A stretch of 64,000 bases of DNA from Streptomyces cinerochromogenes (GTDB taxonomy: Bacteria; Actinomycetota; Actinomycetes; Streptomycetales; Streptomycetaceae), in contig NZ_BMRM01000003.1 of NCBI RefSeq assembly GCF_014648635.1, positions 124,001-188,000 on the forward strand, written 5' to 3'. Below are positions 50,454 to 58,390 of the stretch, piece by piece. A program made the translations under genes and the position numbers. The notes beneath the pieces are model-generated. The model was not told where the DNA came from. It ran no database searches and saw only the letters and a list, made by a program, of their open reading frames with translations. Each line of letters starts with the position of its first letter. Within the stretch, counting starts at the first letter, position 1.

Positions 50454-50511
50454 TGGACCTGGCGGGCAGAGGCGGCTAGGCTCTGCCCCGCCACGCATGA
50501 GAGCGCTCTCA
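50454..50511 (+). promoter_or_regulatory. S1 protease promoter with LacI-type operator
   Basis: -35 TGGACC (50454-50459), 17 bp, -10 TAGGCT (50477-50482), then the palindrome TGAGAGCGCTCTCA (50498-50511) about 10 bp past the predicted start. The 12-bp core equals the GH16 operator. Confidence 0.7.
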
Positions 50512-50559
50512 GACATCGGCTGTTCCACCCCACCCCTGGAACGACGAAGGGCAACTCCC

Positions 50560-51783
50560 ATGAGACGCAGACGACTTACGCATGCCGTCCTGGCCACGCT
50601 CCTGCTCCTCGGCGGCCTGGCCACGGCGGGAACGGTCCCCGCGGCGGCAACCGGCTCCACCCCGCCCGCCGGGTCCACGGGATCCACTGCACCCGCCGAA
50701 TCCACGGGATCCGCTTCGCCCACCGCGTCCGCCAAGCCCGCCTCCGACGGACTCCTCGCCGCCATGCAGCGCGACCTCGGCCTCACGCGGCGGCAGGCCG
50801 AGGCGCGGGTCGCGGCCGAGCGGGCCGCCGCGGTGCTCGCACCGAAGGCGCGCCGCACGGCCGGCGAGGCCTACGCGGGCTCCTGGTTCGACGCCGCGCG
50901 GGGGCGCCTGACCGTGGCGCTCACCCCGGACGCCTCGCCGGACACGCGCCGCGCGATCAGGGCGGCCGGGGCCGGGATCCGTACGGCCACCCGCACGGCC
51001 CGCCAACTGGACGCCGTCAAGGCGCGCATCGACCGGCTGTCCGCCCCGTCGGGGGTCAGCGGCTGGCACGTCGACCCGGTGGCCGGCACGGTGGTCGTCG
51101 ACATCGTGCGCGGGGACCGTGCCGACAACGATGTCCGGCGCTTCCTGTCCCGGGCCCGCGAGGCGGGTCCCGTGACGGTCAGGACCGTCTCCGCCGCGCC
51201 GCGGACCTTCGCCGCGGGAACGGTCGGCGGCGACCCGTACTACACGGGCAACGTCCGCTGCTCGATCGGCTTCTCGGTGTACGGCGGCTTCGTGACCGCC
51301 GGGCACTGCGGCTCGCCCGGCGCCGGGGTCAGCGGCTGGGACGGCTCCTACATCGGCACCTTCCAGGGCTCCTCGTTCCCGGACAACGACTACGCCTGGG
51401 TGAGCGTGGGCAGCGGCTGGTGGACGGTCCCGGTGGTGCTGGGCTGGGGCACGGTGCCCGACCAGCTGGTGCGCGGCTCGGCCGTGGCGCCCGTCGGTTC
51501 CTCCGTCTGCCGCTCGGGATCGACCTCGCACTGGCACTGCGGCACGGTGCTGGCGACGAACGAGACCGTCAACTACAGCCAGGGCGCGGTGCACCAGCTG
51601 ACGAAGACGAGCGTCTGCGCCGAACCCGGGGACTCCGGCGGTTCCTTCATCACCGGGGACCAGGCGCAGGGCGTCACCTCGGGCGGCTGGGGCAACTGCA
51701 CCGGCGGCGGCGAGACCTGGTTCCAGCCGGTCAACGAGATCCTCGGCCGGTACGGCCTGACCCTGCACACGTACACCGGCTGA
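50560..51783 (+). CDS. Secreted S1 serine protease of the alpha-lytic/streptogrisin type
   Basis: 407-residue preproenzyme. Signal peptide RRRRLTHAVLATLLLLGGLA is followed by a Ser/Thr/Pro spacer and a prodomain (about 60-210) with LLAAMQRDLGLTRRQAEARV and GWHVDPVAGTVVVDIV. The mature protease begins near residue 215. The triad is H249 in TAGHCG, D277 in NDYAWV and S359 in GDSGGSF; Cys pairs are in VRCSIG/GHCG and SVCAEPG/NCTG. ATG 50560 lies after GAAGGG. It is controlled by a LacI-type operator and followed 128 bp later by a GH2 enzyme. Confidence 0.95.
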   Translation: MRRRRLTHAVLATLLLLGGLATAGTVPAAATGSTPPAGSTGSTAPAESTGSASPTASAKPASDGLLAAMQRDLGLTRRQAEARVAAERAAAVLAPKARRTAGEAYAGSWFDAARGRLTVALTPDASPDTRRAIRAAGAGIRTATRTARQLDAVKARIDRLSAPSGVSGWHVDPVAGTVVVDIVRGDRADNDVRRFLSRAREAGPVTVRTVSAAPRTFAAGTVGGDPYYTGNVRCSIGFSVYGGFVTAGHCGSPGAGVSGWDGSYIGTFQGSSFPDNDYAWVSVGSGWWTVPVVLGWGTVPDQLVRGSAVAPVGSSVCRSGSTSHWHCGTVLATNETVNYSQGAVHQLTKTSVCAEPGDSGGSFITGDQAQGVTSGGWGNCTGGGETWFQPVNEILGRYGLTLHTYTG

Positions 51784-51911
51784 GCGTTCGTACACGGACA
51801 CCGGCCGGCGTCCGGCCCTCCCACCGACCCTCCGCGGTCCCGCCCGGGGCTCCGTGTGCACAGCGGCGGAGCCCCGGCCACGGTGCCGCGCCGACCCATG
51901 GAGCAGACACC

Positions 51912-54293
51912 GTGCTGAGACCCCCGCCCCGCAGCGTCCCCCCACCCTTCCGACCGGTCCGGGCCGTTCGGCGCCTGGCGCACCTCCTGACCGCCGTGGT
52001 GGTGACGGCCCTGGCCGTCACCGCCCTCCTCGCGGCCGGGGCGCCCCCGTCGCGGGCCGCGGCGTCCTGGACGCCCGTGGCCGCCCCCATGTCCACGCCC
52101 TGGACCGACCTGGTACCGGTGGACCACCCCCTGCCGGAGTACCCCCGTCCGCAGCTCACCCGGCCCGACTGGGCCAGTCTGAACGGCATCTGGGACTTCG
52201 CCGTCACCTCCCGCGACGCCGCGCAGCCGGCGGTGTTCGACGCGCGGATCCGCGTACCGTTCGTACCGGAGTCCGCGCTCTCCGGCGTCCAGCGCCAGAT
52301 CACCGCGAACGACAGGCTCTGGTACAGGCGCACCTTCACCGTGCCCAACGGCTGGGACGGCCAGCGTGTCCAGCTCAACTTCGGTGCCGCCGACTGGGAG
52401 ACGACCGTCTGGATCAACGGCCGCCAGGCGGGTGCCGTCCACCGCGGCGGCTACGACGCCTTCACCTACGACGTCACACCCCTGCTGAACCGCGGCACCA
52501 ACACCGTCGTCGTGTCGGTGTACGACCCGACCGGGGCCGGCGGCCAGGCCATCGGCAAGCAGCGCGTCCAGGACGTCACCCCGCACCCCGGCCACAGCAT
52601 CGTCTACACCGCCTCCTCCGGCATCTGGCAGACCGTCTGGCTGGAGCCGACACCGACGGCGCACATCACCCGGCTCGACATGGTCCCGCACCTGGAGGAC
52701 GACACCCTGCGCGTGACCGTGCGCGGCAGCGGAGCCGCCGCCGGCGCCGCCGTCAGGGTCACCGTCTCCGACGGCGGTACGACGGTCGCGAGCGCCACCG
52801 GCACGGTCGGCACCGAACTGTCCGTCCGGGTACCCGACGCCCACCTGTGGTCGCCGGACGACCCGTTCCTGTACGACGTCACCGCCCGGCTGACCGGCAG
52901 CCCCGGCGGCGACCGGGTCGGCGGCTACGCCGGTATGCGCTCGATCGCCGTCAAGGACGTGAACGGCGTGCGCCGGCCGGTCCTCAACGGCCGGTTCGTC
53001 TTCCAGACCGGCACCCTGGACCAGGGCTACTGGCCCGACGGCATCGCCACCGCACCCACCGACGACGCGCTCAGGTACGACCTGCAGAAGCAGAAGGACC
53101 TCGGTTTCAACACGGTCCGCAAACACATCAAGGTGGAACCGCAGCGCTGGTTCTACTGGGCGGACCGGCTCGGGCTGCTGGTGTGGCAGGACATGCCGTC
53201 CATGGACAGCGGAAAGACCCCGGACAGCGCGGCCCGCACCCAGTGGGAGAGCGAGTACCGGGCCATCATCGACCAGCACCGCAGCTCGCCCGCGCTCATC
53301 CAGTGGGTCGACCAGAACGAGGGCTGGGGCCAGTACGACCAGGCACGCATCGCGGACATGGTCAAGGCCTACGACCCCTCGCGCCTGGTGGACAACATGA
53401 GCGGCGTCAACTGCTGCGGCGCCCGGGACGGCGGCAACGGCGACGTGATCGACAACCACACCTACGTCGGGCCGGGCAACACCCCGACCGAGCAGGTGCG
53501 CGCCTCGGTGCTGGGGGAGTACGGCGGACTCGGCTACCGGGTCCCCGGCCACGAGTGGTACCCGGGCGGCGGATTCAGCTACGAGGACCAGCCGAGCCCG
53601 TCCGCCCTGGACGACCGCCTCGTCGGACTGCTCGACGGCATCCGCGAGAACGCCATGCCCGCCGGCGGCCTGTCCGCCTCCGTGTACACACAGATCACCG
53701 ACGTCGAGAACGAGACCAACGGCCTGATGACCTACGACCGCCGCGTCGTCAAGGTGGACGAGGCCCGCGTCCGCGCGGCCAACCAGGCGCTCGTCGCCGC
53801 CTCCCGCGGCATCGGCCCACCGGTGCGCCTGCCCCTGGAGGAGTACGTCTCGATCCGCGTCACCACACCCGGCCACACCGACCGCTACATCCGTCACTAC
53901 GACGGACTCGGCTACACCGCGGTGGTCGACTCCGGCAGCAGCGACCTGCTGAAGCAGGACGCCACCTGGAAGGTGCGGCCGGGACTCGCCAACAAGCTCT
54001 GCTACTCCTTCGAGTCGCGCAACTACCCGGGCGAGTACCTGCGGCACCGCGACTTCCGGGTCCGCCGCGAGGCCGGCGACGACTCCGCGCTGTACCGGGC
54101 CGACGCCACCTGGTGCCCCGTGCGGGGCGACGGCGGCATCAGACTCTCCGCGGCCGGCTTCCCCGGCCAGTACCTGCGGCACATCGACGCCGAACTCTGG
54201 CTGGCCCGGTCCGGCGGGACACACACCTGGGACGACCCGGACCTCTTCACCGAGGACACCACCTGGTCCGTCGAAGCCCCCTGGGCACCCTGA
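51912..54293 (+). CDS. Secreted GH2 glycoside hydrolase with C-terminal AbfB (CBM42) domain
   Basis: 793-residue exported enzyme. A long Pro/Arg-rich N-terminus leads to the signal helix LAHLLTAVVVTALAVTALLA. The GH2 sugar-binding domain (RPDWASLNGIWDFAV), Ig-like domain and TIM barrel follow. The acid/base is E470 in QNEGWG and the nucleophile E536 in LGEYGG. The last 140 residues are an AbfB/CBM42 trefoil with RYIRHYDG, EYLRHRDFRV and QYLRHIDAEL, which binds arabinofuranose side chains. Start GTG has GGAG 9 bases upstream. Its substrate is probably a beta-linked, arabinose-decorated plant polysaccharide. Confidence 0.9.
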   Translation: MLRPPPRSVPPPFRPVRAVRRLAHLLTAVVVTALAVTALLAAGAPPSRAAASWTPVAAPMSTPWTDLVPVDHPLPEYPRPQLTRPDWASLNGIWDFAVTSRDAAQPAVFDARIRVPFVPESALSGVQRQITANDRLWYRRTFTVPNGWDGQRVQLNFGAADWETTVWINGRQAGAVHRGGYDAFTYDVTPLLNRGTNTVVVSVYDPTGAGGQAIGKQRVQDVTPHPGHSIVYTASSGIWQTVWLEPTPTAHITRLDMVPHLEDDTLRVTVRGSGAAAGAAVRVTVSDGGTTVASATGTVGTELSVRVPDAHLWSPDDPFLYDVTARLTGSPGGDRVGGYAGMRSIAVKDVNGVRRPVLNGRFVFQTGTLDQGYWPDGIATAPTDDALRYDLQKQKDLGFNTVRKHIKVEPQRWFYWADRLGLLVWQDMPSMDSGKTPDSAARTQWESEYRAIIDQHRSSPALIQWVDQNEGWGQYDQARIADMVKAYDPSRLVDNMSGVNCCGARDGGNGDVIDNHTYVGPGNTPTEQVRASVLGEYGGLGYRVPGHEWYPGGGFSYEDQPSPSALDDRLVGLLDGIRENAMPAGGLSASVYTQITDVENETNGLMTYDRRVVKVDEARVRAANQALVAASRGIGPPVRLPLEEYVSIRVTTPGHTDRYIRHYDGLGYTAVVDSGSSDLLKQDATWKVRPGLANKLCYSFESRNYPGEYLRHRDFRVRREAGDDSALYRADATWCPVRGDGGIRLSAAGFPGQYLRHIDAELWLARSGGTHTWDDPDLFTEDTTWSVEAPWAP

Positions 54294-54302
54294 GCGGCCG
54301 GC

Positions 54303-54326
54303 GGCGTACTCCGCGCCGAGTACGCC
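54303..54326 (+). terminator. Hairpin terminator after GH2
   Basis: 9-bp perfect stem (54303-54311 with 54318-54326) and a 6-base loop, 10 bp past the stop. Confidence 0.65.
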
Positions 54327-54381
54327 GGGTTACTCCGGCCGCCGGACGGCAGCACGGGCCTCCTCCGGCACCGTGGCGTCC

Positions 54382-54996
54382 ATGAAGTTGAGCCGACCCG
54401 CGCGCCGGGCTTCCCTCGTCGTCCACGTGGCCGCCTCCGCGAGCTGGCTCGGGCTCACGCTCGGGCTGCTCGCTCTCGCCGTCACCGCCTCCACGACCGG
54501 ATCGGCGGTGACGGCCGGGGCTTTCGTCCGGGCGATGAAGCTCTTCGCGGACTGGCTGCTGCTCCCCCTCGCGTTCCTCACCCTCCTCAGCGGTGTCCTG
54601 CTGTCCGTGGGCACACCCTGGGGACTGTTCCGCCACCGGTGGGTCGCCGCGAAGTTCTGGCTGACCCTCGCCGCCACCGCCGCCACGGCGTTCGCCCTGC
54701 GGCCGGGGCTGGACTCCGCGGTCGCGGACCTCGCGGCGGACACCGCGGCGGGTGGGCCACCTCCCGGCCCCGGCGACCTCCTCCCGGGCCCGGTCGTCTC
54801 CCTGTCCGCCTACCTCTTCATGACCGTCGTCTCCGTCCTCAAGCCCTGGGGCCTGACCAGGCGCGGCAGGACCCACCGCACCGCCTCCCGCGCACCCGCA
54901 CCGGCACCGGCACCGGCACCGGCACCGGCTTCGGCATCGACAGCGGCATCGGCTTCGGCACCGGCAGCGGCCGGACACGCGGGCGACACCCGCTGA
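54382..54996 (+). CDS. DUF2269-like integral membrane protein with Pro-Ala tail
   Basis: About 204 residues with four hydrophobic segments: SLVVHVAASASWLGLTLGLL, FADWLLLPLAFLTLLSGVLL, FWLTLAATAATAFAL and SLSAYLFMTVVSVLKPWGL. The pattern is that of small membrane proteins annotated DUF2269. The C-terminus is a (PA)n/(AS)n stretch encoded by a hexamer repeat. The start is uncertain: ATG 54382 or GTG 54373, neither with a clear Shine-Dalgarno. Function unknown. Confidence 0.75.
   Translation: MKLSRPARRASLVVHVAASASWLGLTLGLLALAVTASTTGSAVTAGAFVRAMKLFADWLLLPLAFLTLLSGVLLSVGTPWGLFRHRWVAAKFWLTLAATAATAFALRPGLDSAVADLAADTAAGGPPPGPGDLLPGPVVSLSAYLFMTVVSVLKPWGLTRRGRTHRTASRAPAPAPAPAPAPASASTAASASAPAAAGHAGDTR
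54891..54935 (+). repeat. GCACCG hexamer repeat encoding a Pro-Ala run
   Basis: Seven near-perfect hexamers in frame at the end of the DUF2269-like gene; copy-number change would lengthen or shorten the cytoplasmic tail without frameshift. Confidence 0.8.
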
Positions 54997-55115
54997 ACAG
55001 GCGACCCGGTCACCGCGGCCCGTCTGCGCCGCACCGGTCTGGACGTCGCGGCACGCCTCCTGGACTGGTGACGACCCACATCCATCTGACGACGAGCCTG
55101 AGGGGCGGGGCGCCC

Positions 55116-55541
55116 TCAGAACGCCCCGAGGTCGGCGGACACCCAGTGCTCCGGCCGCATGAAGACGATGAAGTGCTCGCCGAGCCGGGTCCGGTCGTAC
55201 TCCACGAACGCGGCGACCTTGTCCTCCGGCAGATACCGCGTGGCCATCTCCCAGGACAGCTCGCGGCTGTCCGGCGCCGTCCTGGTGACCGGCCCCTCCA
55301 CGCACACGTAGCGCACGGTCGGCTCCGTGCGCTGCACCATCAGGCTGAAACGTCCCGCGGAGCGGATCGCCCGGGCCTTGCGCGAATCGGGCCCGGTGCG
55401 CACCCACAGCTCGCCGCCCGGCGTGTACTGGTACCAGATGGGCACCGTCAACGGACCGCGGCCCGGCCCTTCCACGACCGACAGCGCGCCGATGTGGGGC
55501 TCCGCCAGGAACTGCTCTCGTTCTCGAAGGGAGAGTGTCAT
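55116..55541 (-). CDS. PPOX-class (pyridoxamine 5'-phosphate oxidase-like) flavin/F420-binding protein
   Basis: 141-residue split-barrel protein. Recognisable segments: REREQFLAEPHIGALSVVEG, GPLTVPIWYQYTPGGELWV, RFSLMVQRTEPTVRYVCVEG and the C-terminal FIVFMRPEHWVSAD. Proteins of this actinobacterial group bind F420 or FMN and reduce small molecules; the individual substrate cannot be predicted. GAACTGC context upstream; the ATG at 55541 is preceded by AGGGTCGCAGG. A dispersed repeat (CTAG edge at 55551) begins 10 bp upstream, inside its likely promoter. Confidence 0.88.
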   Translation of the reverse strand: MTLSLREREQFLAEPHIGALSVVEGPGRGPLTVPIWYQYTPGGELWVRTGPDSRKARAIRSAGRFSLMVQRTEPTVRYVCVEGPVTRTAPDSRELSWEMATRYLPEDKVAAFVEYDRTRLGEHFIVFMRPEHWVSADLGAF

Positions 55542-55550
55542 CCTGCGACC

Positions 55551-55612
55551 CTAGGGCCTCTCTTCCGGATCATGCCGGGGTCGGCCGACAGGCGCCGTCG
55601 CCGCCAGCCAGC
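55551..55612 (-). repeat. Dispersed short repeat, copy C1 (partial)
   Basis: Begins CTAGGGCCTCTCTTCCGGAT and continues through CATGCCGGGGTCG and GCCGACAGGC. It matches the reverse complement of 56013-56074 with few differences, then diverges. Confidence 0.75.
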
Positions 55613-55652
55613 CGGCCGCGTCACCAACCTGTCCGCGCCCAGGGCCGGTGCC

Positions 55653-55868
55653 CTAACCGGCTTCGCGGTCCAGGACGCGGCGGGCCGCCTCCGCCTCGGC
55701 CGCCGGCGGGGACAACTCGTCCAGGGTGTCCAGCTCGTCGTCCGCTTCGAGTTCCCGCTCCCAGGCCGCGGCCAGCTGTTCCTGTTCCTCGCGGGGCTTC
55801 GCACCGACGGACTCGCGGTGCCCGGGATCCAGCGCCGCCAGGAATCGCTCCACGGGGTCCTTCGGCAT
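55653..55868 (-). CDS. Small acidic hypothetical protein
   Basis: 71 residues, very rich in Glu/Asp/Ala and predicted helical (MPKDPVERFLAALDPGHRES to EAARRVLDREAG). No family recognised and no signal peptide. AAGGAG lies 6 bases before the ATG, which supports real translation. It sits between two inverted copies of a dispersed repeat (C1 and C2), so it may be part of a small repeat-flanked island. Confidence 0.6.
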   Translation of the reverse strand: MPKDPVERFLAALDPGHRESVGAKPREEQEQLAAAWERELEADDELDTLDELSPPAAEAEAARRVLDREAG

Positions 55869-55984
55869 GCTGTGCTCCTTGTCGCCGCTCAGGGGGCCGC
55901 CTGAGGCCCAGCATGGCGGGCGGCTCGACGGATCGGCCGTCCGACACGGCCCCGGGCCACCCTGATGGACCTGGCGGGGGGCCT

Positions 55985-56074
55985 TTGGGGCCGCTCCTTC
56001 GGATCACGCCGGCTGCGGGCGACGGTGCCTGTCGGCCGACGCGACCCCGGCATGGTCCGGAAGAGAGGCCCTAG
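55985..56074 (+). repeat. Dispersed short repeat, copy C2 with imperfect terminal inverted repeats
   Basis: About 90 bp. The left end GGGGCCGCTCCTTCGGATC and right end (complement of CTAGGGCCTCTCTTCCGGAC) form imperfect inverted repeats of about 25 bp. The right half is an inverted copy of C1. Its terminal CTAG (56071-56074) is shared with the adjoining 168-bp element. Confidence 0.7.
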
Positions 56075-56238
56075 GGGGGTTTCGTTCGGATCAGGTCGGA
56101 TCAGGCCGCGGCGTCCGGTGCGGTGCATCGCAAGGCGGAGGATCACCCGCGTACTGGGCGTACTCGGGTGGTCCGGCAACGCGGCGAGGTGCCGTGCCGG
56201 GCGTCGCGGACCCGGGCTGATCCAAACGAAACCCCTAG
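56071..56238 (-). mobile_element. MITE-like 168-bp element, copy B
   Basis: Inverted, nearly identical copy of 38323-38490, flanked by CTAG on both sides. The right-hand CTAG supplies the TAG stop codon of the DHA2 transporter gene. It has terminal inverted repeats starting GGGGTTTCGTT. Non-coding. Confidence 0.8.
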
Positions 56239-57752
56239 CTCTGCCGGGCGTGCACCGGGTCGTTGGCGACTTCCTCCGTGCACTTCCGGCGCCGGCGGCT
56301 CGCCCGCCGGTCGCGCCGCCAGTCGGCCGTCGCGAGCACCAGCGACGCCGCCATGCCTACGAGGGCGGCGCCCAGCGCGGTCACGAGAGCAGCGCGATAG
56401 TCCTGGCTCCGGCCCAGCACCAGATAGAACAGGCCGGGCAGGGCGGCCGTCCCCAGCGCGGCGCCCAGCCGCTGCCCGGTCTGCAGGGCACCGCCGGCCG
56501 CACCGGCCATGCGCACCGGCACGTCCCGCAGGGTCATGGTGATGTTCGGGGACACCACGAAACCGCCGCCGACGCCGCCGAGGAACAGCACCGGCGTGGC
56601 GACCCACGGCGCGATGCCGAGGGGCGCGAAGCGGAGCAGCAGCGCGGTGCCGCCCAGACCGACGATGACGCCGGCGAGTCCGCACACGGTGAGCAGCCGG
56701 CCGAACCGCTCCACCAGCCGGCCGGCGACCACGGCCGCGCTCGCCGAGCCCAGCGCGAAGGGCGTCACGGCGAGGCCCGACCGCAGCGGCGTGAAATCGA
56801 GGCCGTGCTGGTAGAAGAGGGCGAAGACCAGCCATACGCCGCTGAAGCCGATGAAGTACAGCGTGCCGATGCCGGCGCCGACGGCGTAGCCGCGCACGGT
56901 GGTGAACAGGCGCGGGTCCAGCAGCGGCTGGGTGCCCCGCGCGACGAGGCGGTGCTGCCACCACGTGAAGACGGCGAGGAGCACGGCACCGGCCGGGAAC
57001 AGCCACCACAGCCGGCTGAGGCCGCCGGAGTCCGCCTGGACCAGCGGGAACATCAGCGCCAGCACGCCCAGGCCGAGGAGCAGGATGCCGGTCGTGTCCA
57101 TGTGGCCCCGCTCGGAGCGACGGGTGCGGGGCAGCAGCCGGCGGCCGAGGAGGACGGCGAGGATGCCGATGGGCAGGTTGACGTAGAAGATCCACCGCCA
57201 GCCCTCGGGGCCCGAGGCCAGGGCGAGGATGGCGCCTCCGATGAGGGGGCCGGCGGCGGAGGAGATGCCGACGGTGGAGCCGAAGAAACCGAAGGCACGG
57301 CCGCGCTCGGCCCCGCGGAACATCTGCTGGATGAGCGCGGAGTTCTGCGGAGCCATGAAGCCGGCCGCCAGGCCCTGGGCGAGGCGGGCCACCACCAGCA
57401 GCGTGATGTCGGGGGCCGCTCCGCAGGCCGCGCTGCAGATCACGAAGCCGCTGAGGGCCAGCAGGAAGATACGGCGCCGGTCCAGCGCGTCGCCGAGGCG
57501 GCCGGCGGTGACCAGGGCGAGGGCGAAGCTCAGGGCGTATCCGGAGACCACCCACTGCACCTGCGCGGGGGAGGCGTGCAGAGCGCGCTGGATGGTGGGC
57601 AGGGCGACCGCCACGATGGTGACGTCCAGCAGGCTCATGAAGCCGGCCACCAGGGTGACCCACAGGGCACGCCAGCGGTGCGGATCCGGCTCGTACCCGG
57701 CCTCCGGGGGACCCGTGTCCCGACCGTCCGCCGCCGATGCCGACGCTGTCAC
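56235..57752 (-). CDS. DHA2-family (14-TM) MFS drug efflux transporter
   Basis: 505-residue EmrB/QacA-type proton-driven exporter. Motif D1-type start WVTLVAGFMSLLDVTIVAVA, motif A LVTAGRLGDALDRRRIFLLA, motif C GFFGSTVGISSAAGPLIGGA, and about 14 hydrophobic segments. The basic C-terminus is RRDRRASRRRRKCTEEV. Start GTG 57752 has GAGAGGAGTCCAG upstream. The TAG stop coincides with the edge of a 168-bp dispersed element, so the original C-terminus may have been altered. No regulator gene adjoins it. Substrate unknown. Confidence 0.93.
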   Translation of the reverse strand: MTASASAADGRDTGPPEAGYEPDPHRWRALWVTLVAGFMSLLDVTIVAVALPTIQRALHASPAQVQWVVSGYALSFALALVTAGRLGDALDRRRIFLLALSGFVICSAACGAAPDITLLVVARLAQGLAAGFMAPQNSALIQQMFRGAERGRAFGFFGSTVGISSAAGPLIGGAILALASGPEGWRWIFYVNLPIGILAVLLGRRLLPRTRRSERGHMDTTGILLLGLGVLALMFPLVQADSGGLSRLWWLFPAGAVLLAVFTWWQHRLVARGTQPLLDPRLFTTVRGYAVGAGIGTLYFIGFSGVWLVFALFYQHGLDFTPLRSGLAVTPFALGSASAAVVAGRLVERFGRLLTVCGLAGVIVGLGGTALLLRFAPLGIAPWVATPVLFLGGVGGGFVVSPNITMTLRDVPVRMAGAAGGALQTGQRLGAALGTAALPGLFYLVLGRSQDYRAALVTALGAALVGMAASLVLATADWRRDRRASRRRRKCTEEVANDPVHARQS

Positions 57753-57954
57753 CTGGACTCCTCTCGCCAGGGCCGCCACCCGGCCGGACCGGTTCCCCCG
57801 TCCGGCACGGGCACACTCACCCAGCCTGCTACCGGCACCCGGGCGCTGCCCAGGCTCAGGCCGGGCTCGACGCCGGTTGAGCGGTGCGCCCGGATGCCGG
57901 ATCGGCTCCGGTCCCGCGGTCGAAGGCTGGGGTGAGGGGCCGGAGCGGACACGG

Positions 57955-58215
57955 TCAGGCGTGCCGTCGGGCCCACATCGGGCTGACGAGGGAGATCAGG
58001 ACCGCTGCGACGCCGATCTGCAGGATGTGGCGGAGCCAGTCGACGCCTCCCGTGTCCCGTACGCCGAAGGCGGTGGCGAGCGCGTTGCCTGCGACACCGC
58101 CGAGGATGCCGAGAACGACCGTCAGCCACAGCGGGATCGGCTGGCGTCCGGGGATGACGAGCTTGGCGAGCAGACCGATGACGAGTCCGGCGATGATGGC
58201 CCAGAGGAACGACAC
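57955..58215 (-). CDS. GlsB/YeaQ/YmgE family stress-response membrane protein
   Basis: 86-residue protein with three hydrophobic helices (FLWAIIAGLVIGLLAKLVIP, LWLTVVLGILGGVAGNALAT, ILQIGVAAVLISLVSPMWA). The GLVIGLLAK and GILGGVAGN glycine motifs are typical of transglycosylase-associated/GlsB proteins, linked to envelope stress. Start GTG 58215 follows GGAAAGGAGAAGC. It lies just past the crt operon terminator, on the same strand. Confidence 0.92.
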   Translation of the reverse strand: MSFLWAIIAGLVIGLLAKLVIPGRQPIPLWLTVVLGILGGVAGNALATAFGVRDTGGVDWLRHILQIGVAAVLISLVSPMWARRHA

Positions 58216-58239
58216 TGCTTCTCCTTTCCTTCACCGAAG

Positions 58240-58272
58240 GTGCAGGGGCACGGACGATGTGTGCCCCTGCAC
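58240..58272 (-). terminator. Hairpin terminator of the crtI-crtB-Rieske operon
   Basis: Perfect 12-bp stem (58240-58251 with 58261-58272) and 9-base loop, 119 bp beyond the Rieske gene stop and 25 bp before the GlsB start. Confidence 0.7.
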
Positions 58273-58390
58273 GGGTGCGTTCCTGCGGGTGCCCCGACTC
58301 GTCCCTCGCACGCCCGTTCCCGCATCGGCGACTTCCGCGGCACCGGCATCCCGGAACGCAGGTGACCCGGCTCCGCTCCGCCCGGGACCC

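Larger units (their letters stand above)
50194..50559. other. Divergent intergenic region with two hairpins and a promoter
   Basis: 366 bp between DLH and the S1 protease. It holds the palindrome at 50231-50259, a perfect 10-bp-stem hairpin at 50354-50377, and the protease promoter/operator at 50454-50511. No gene seen. Confidence 0.6.
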
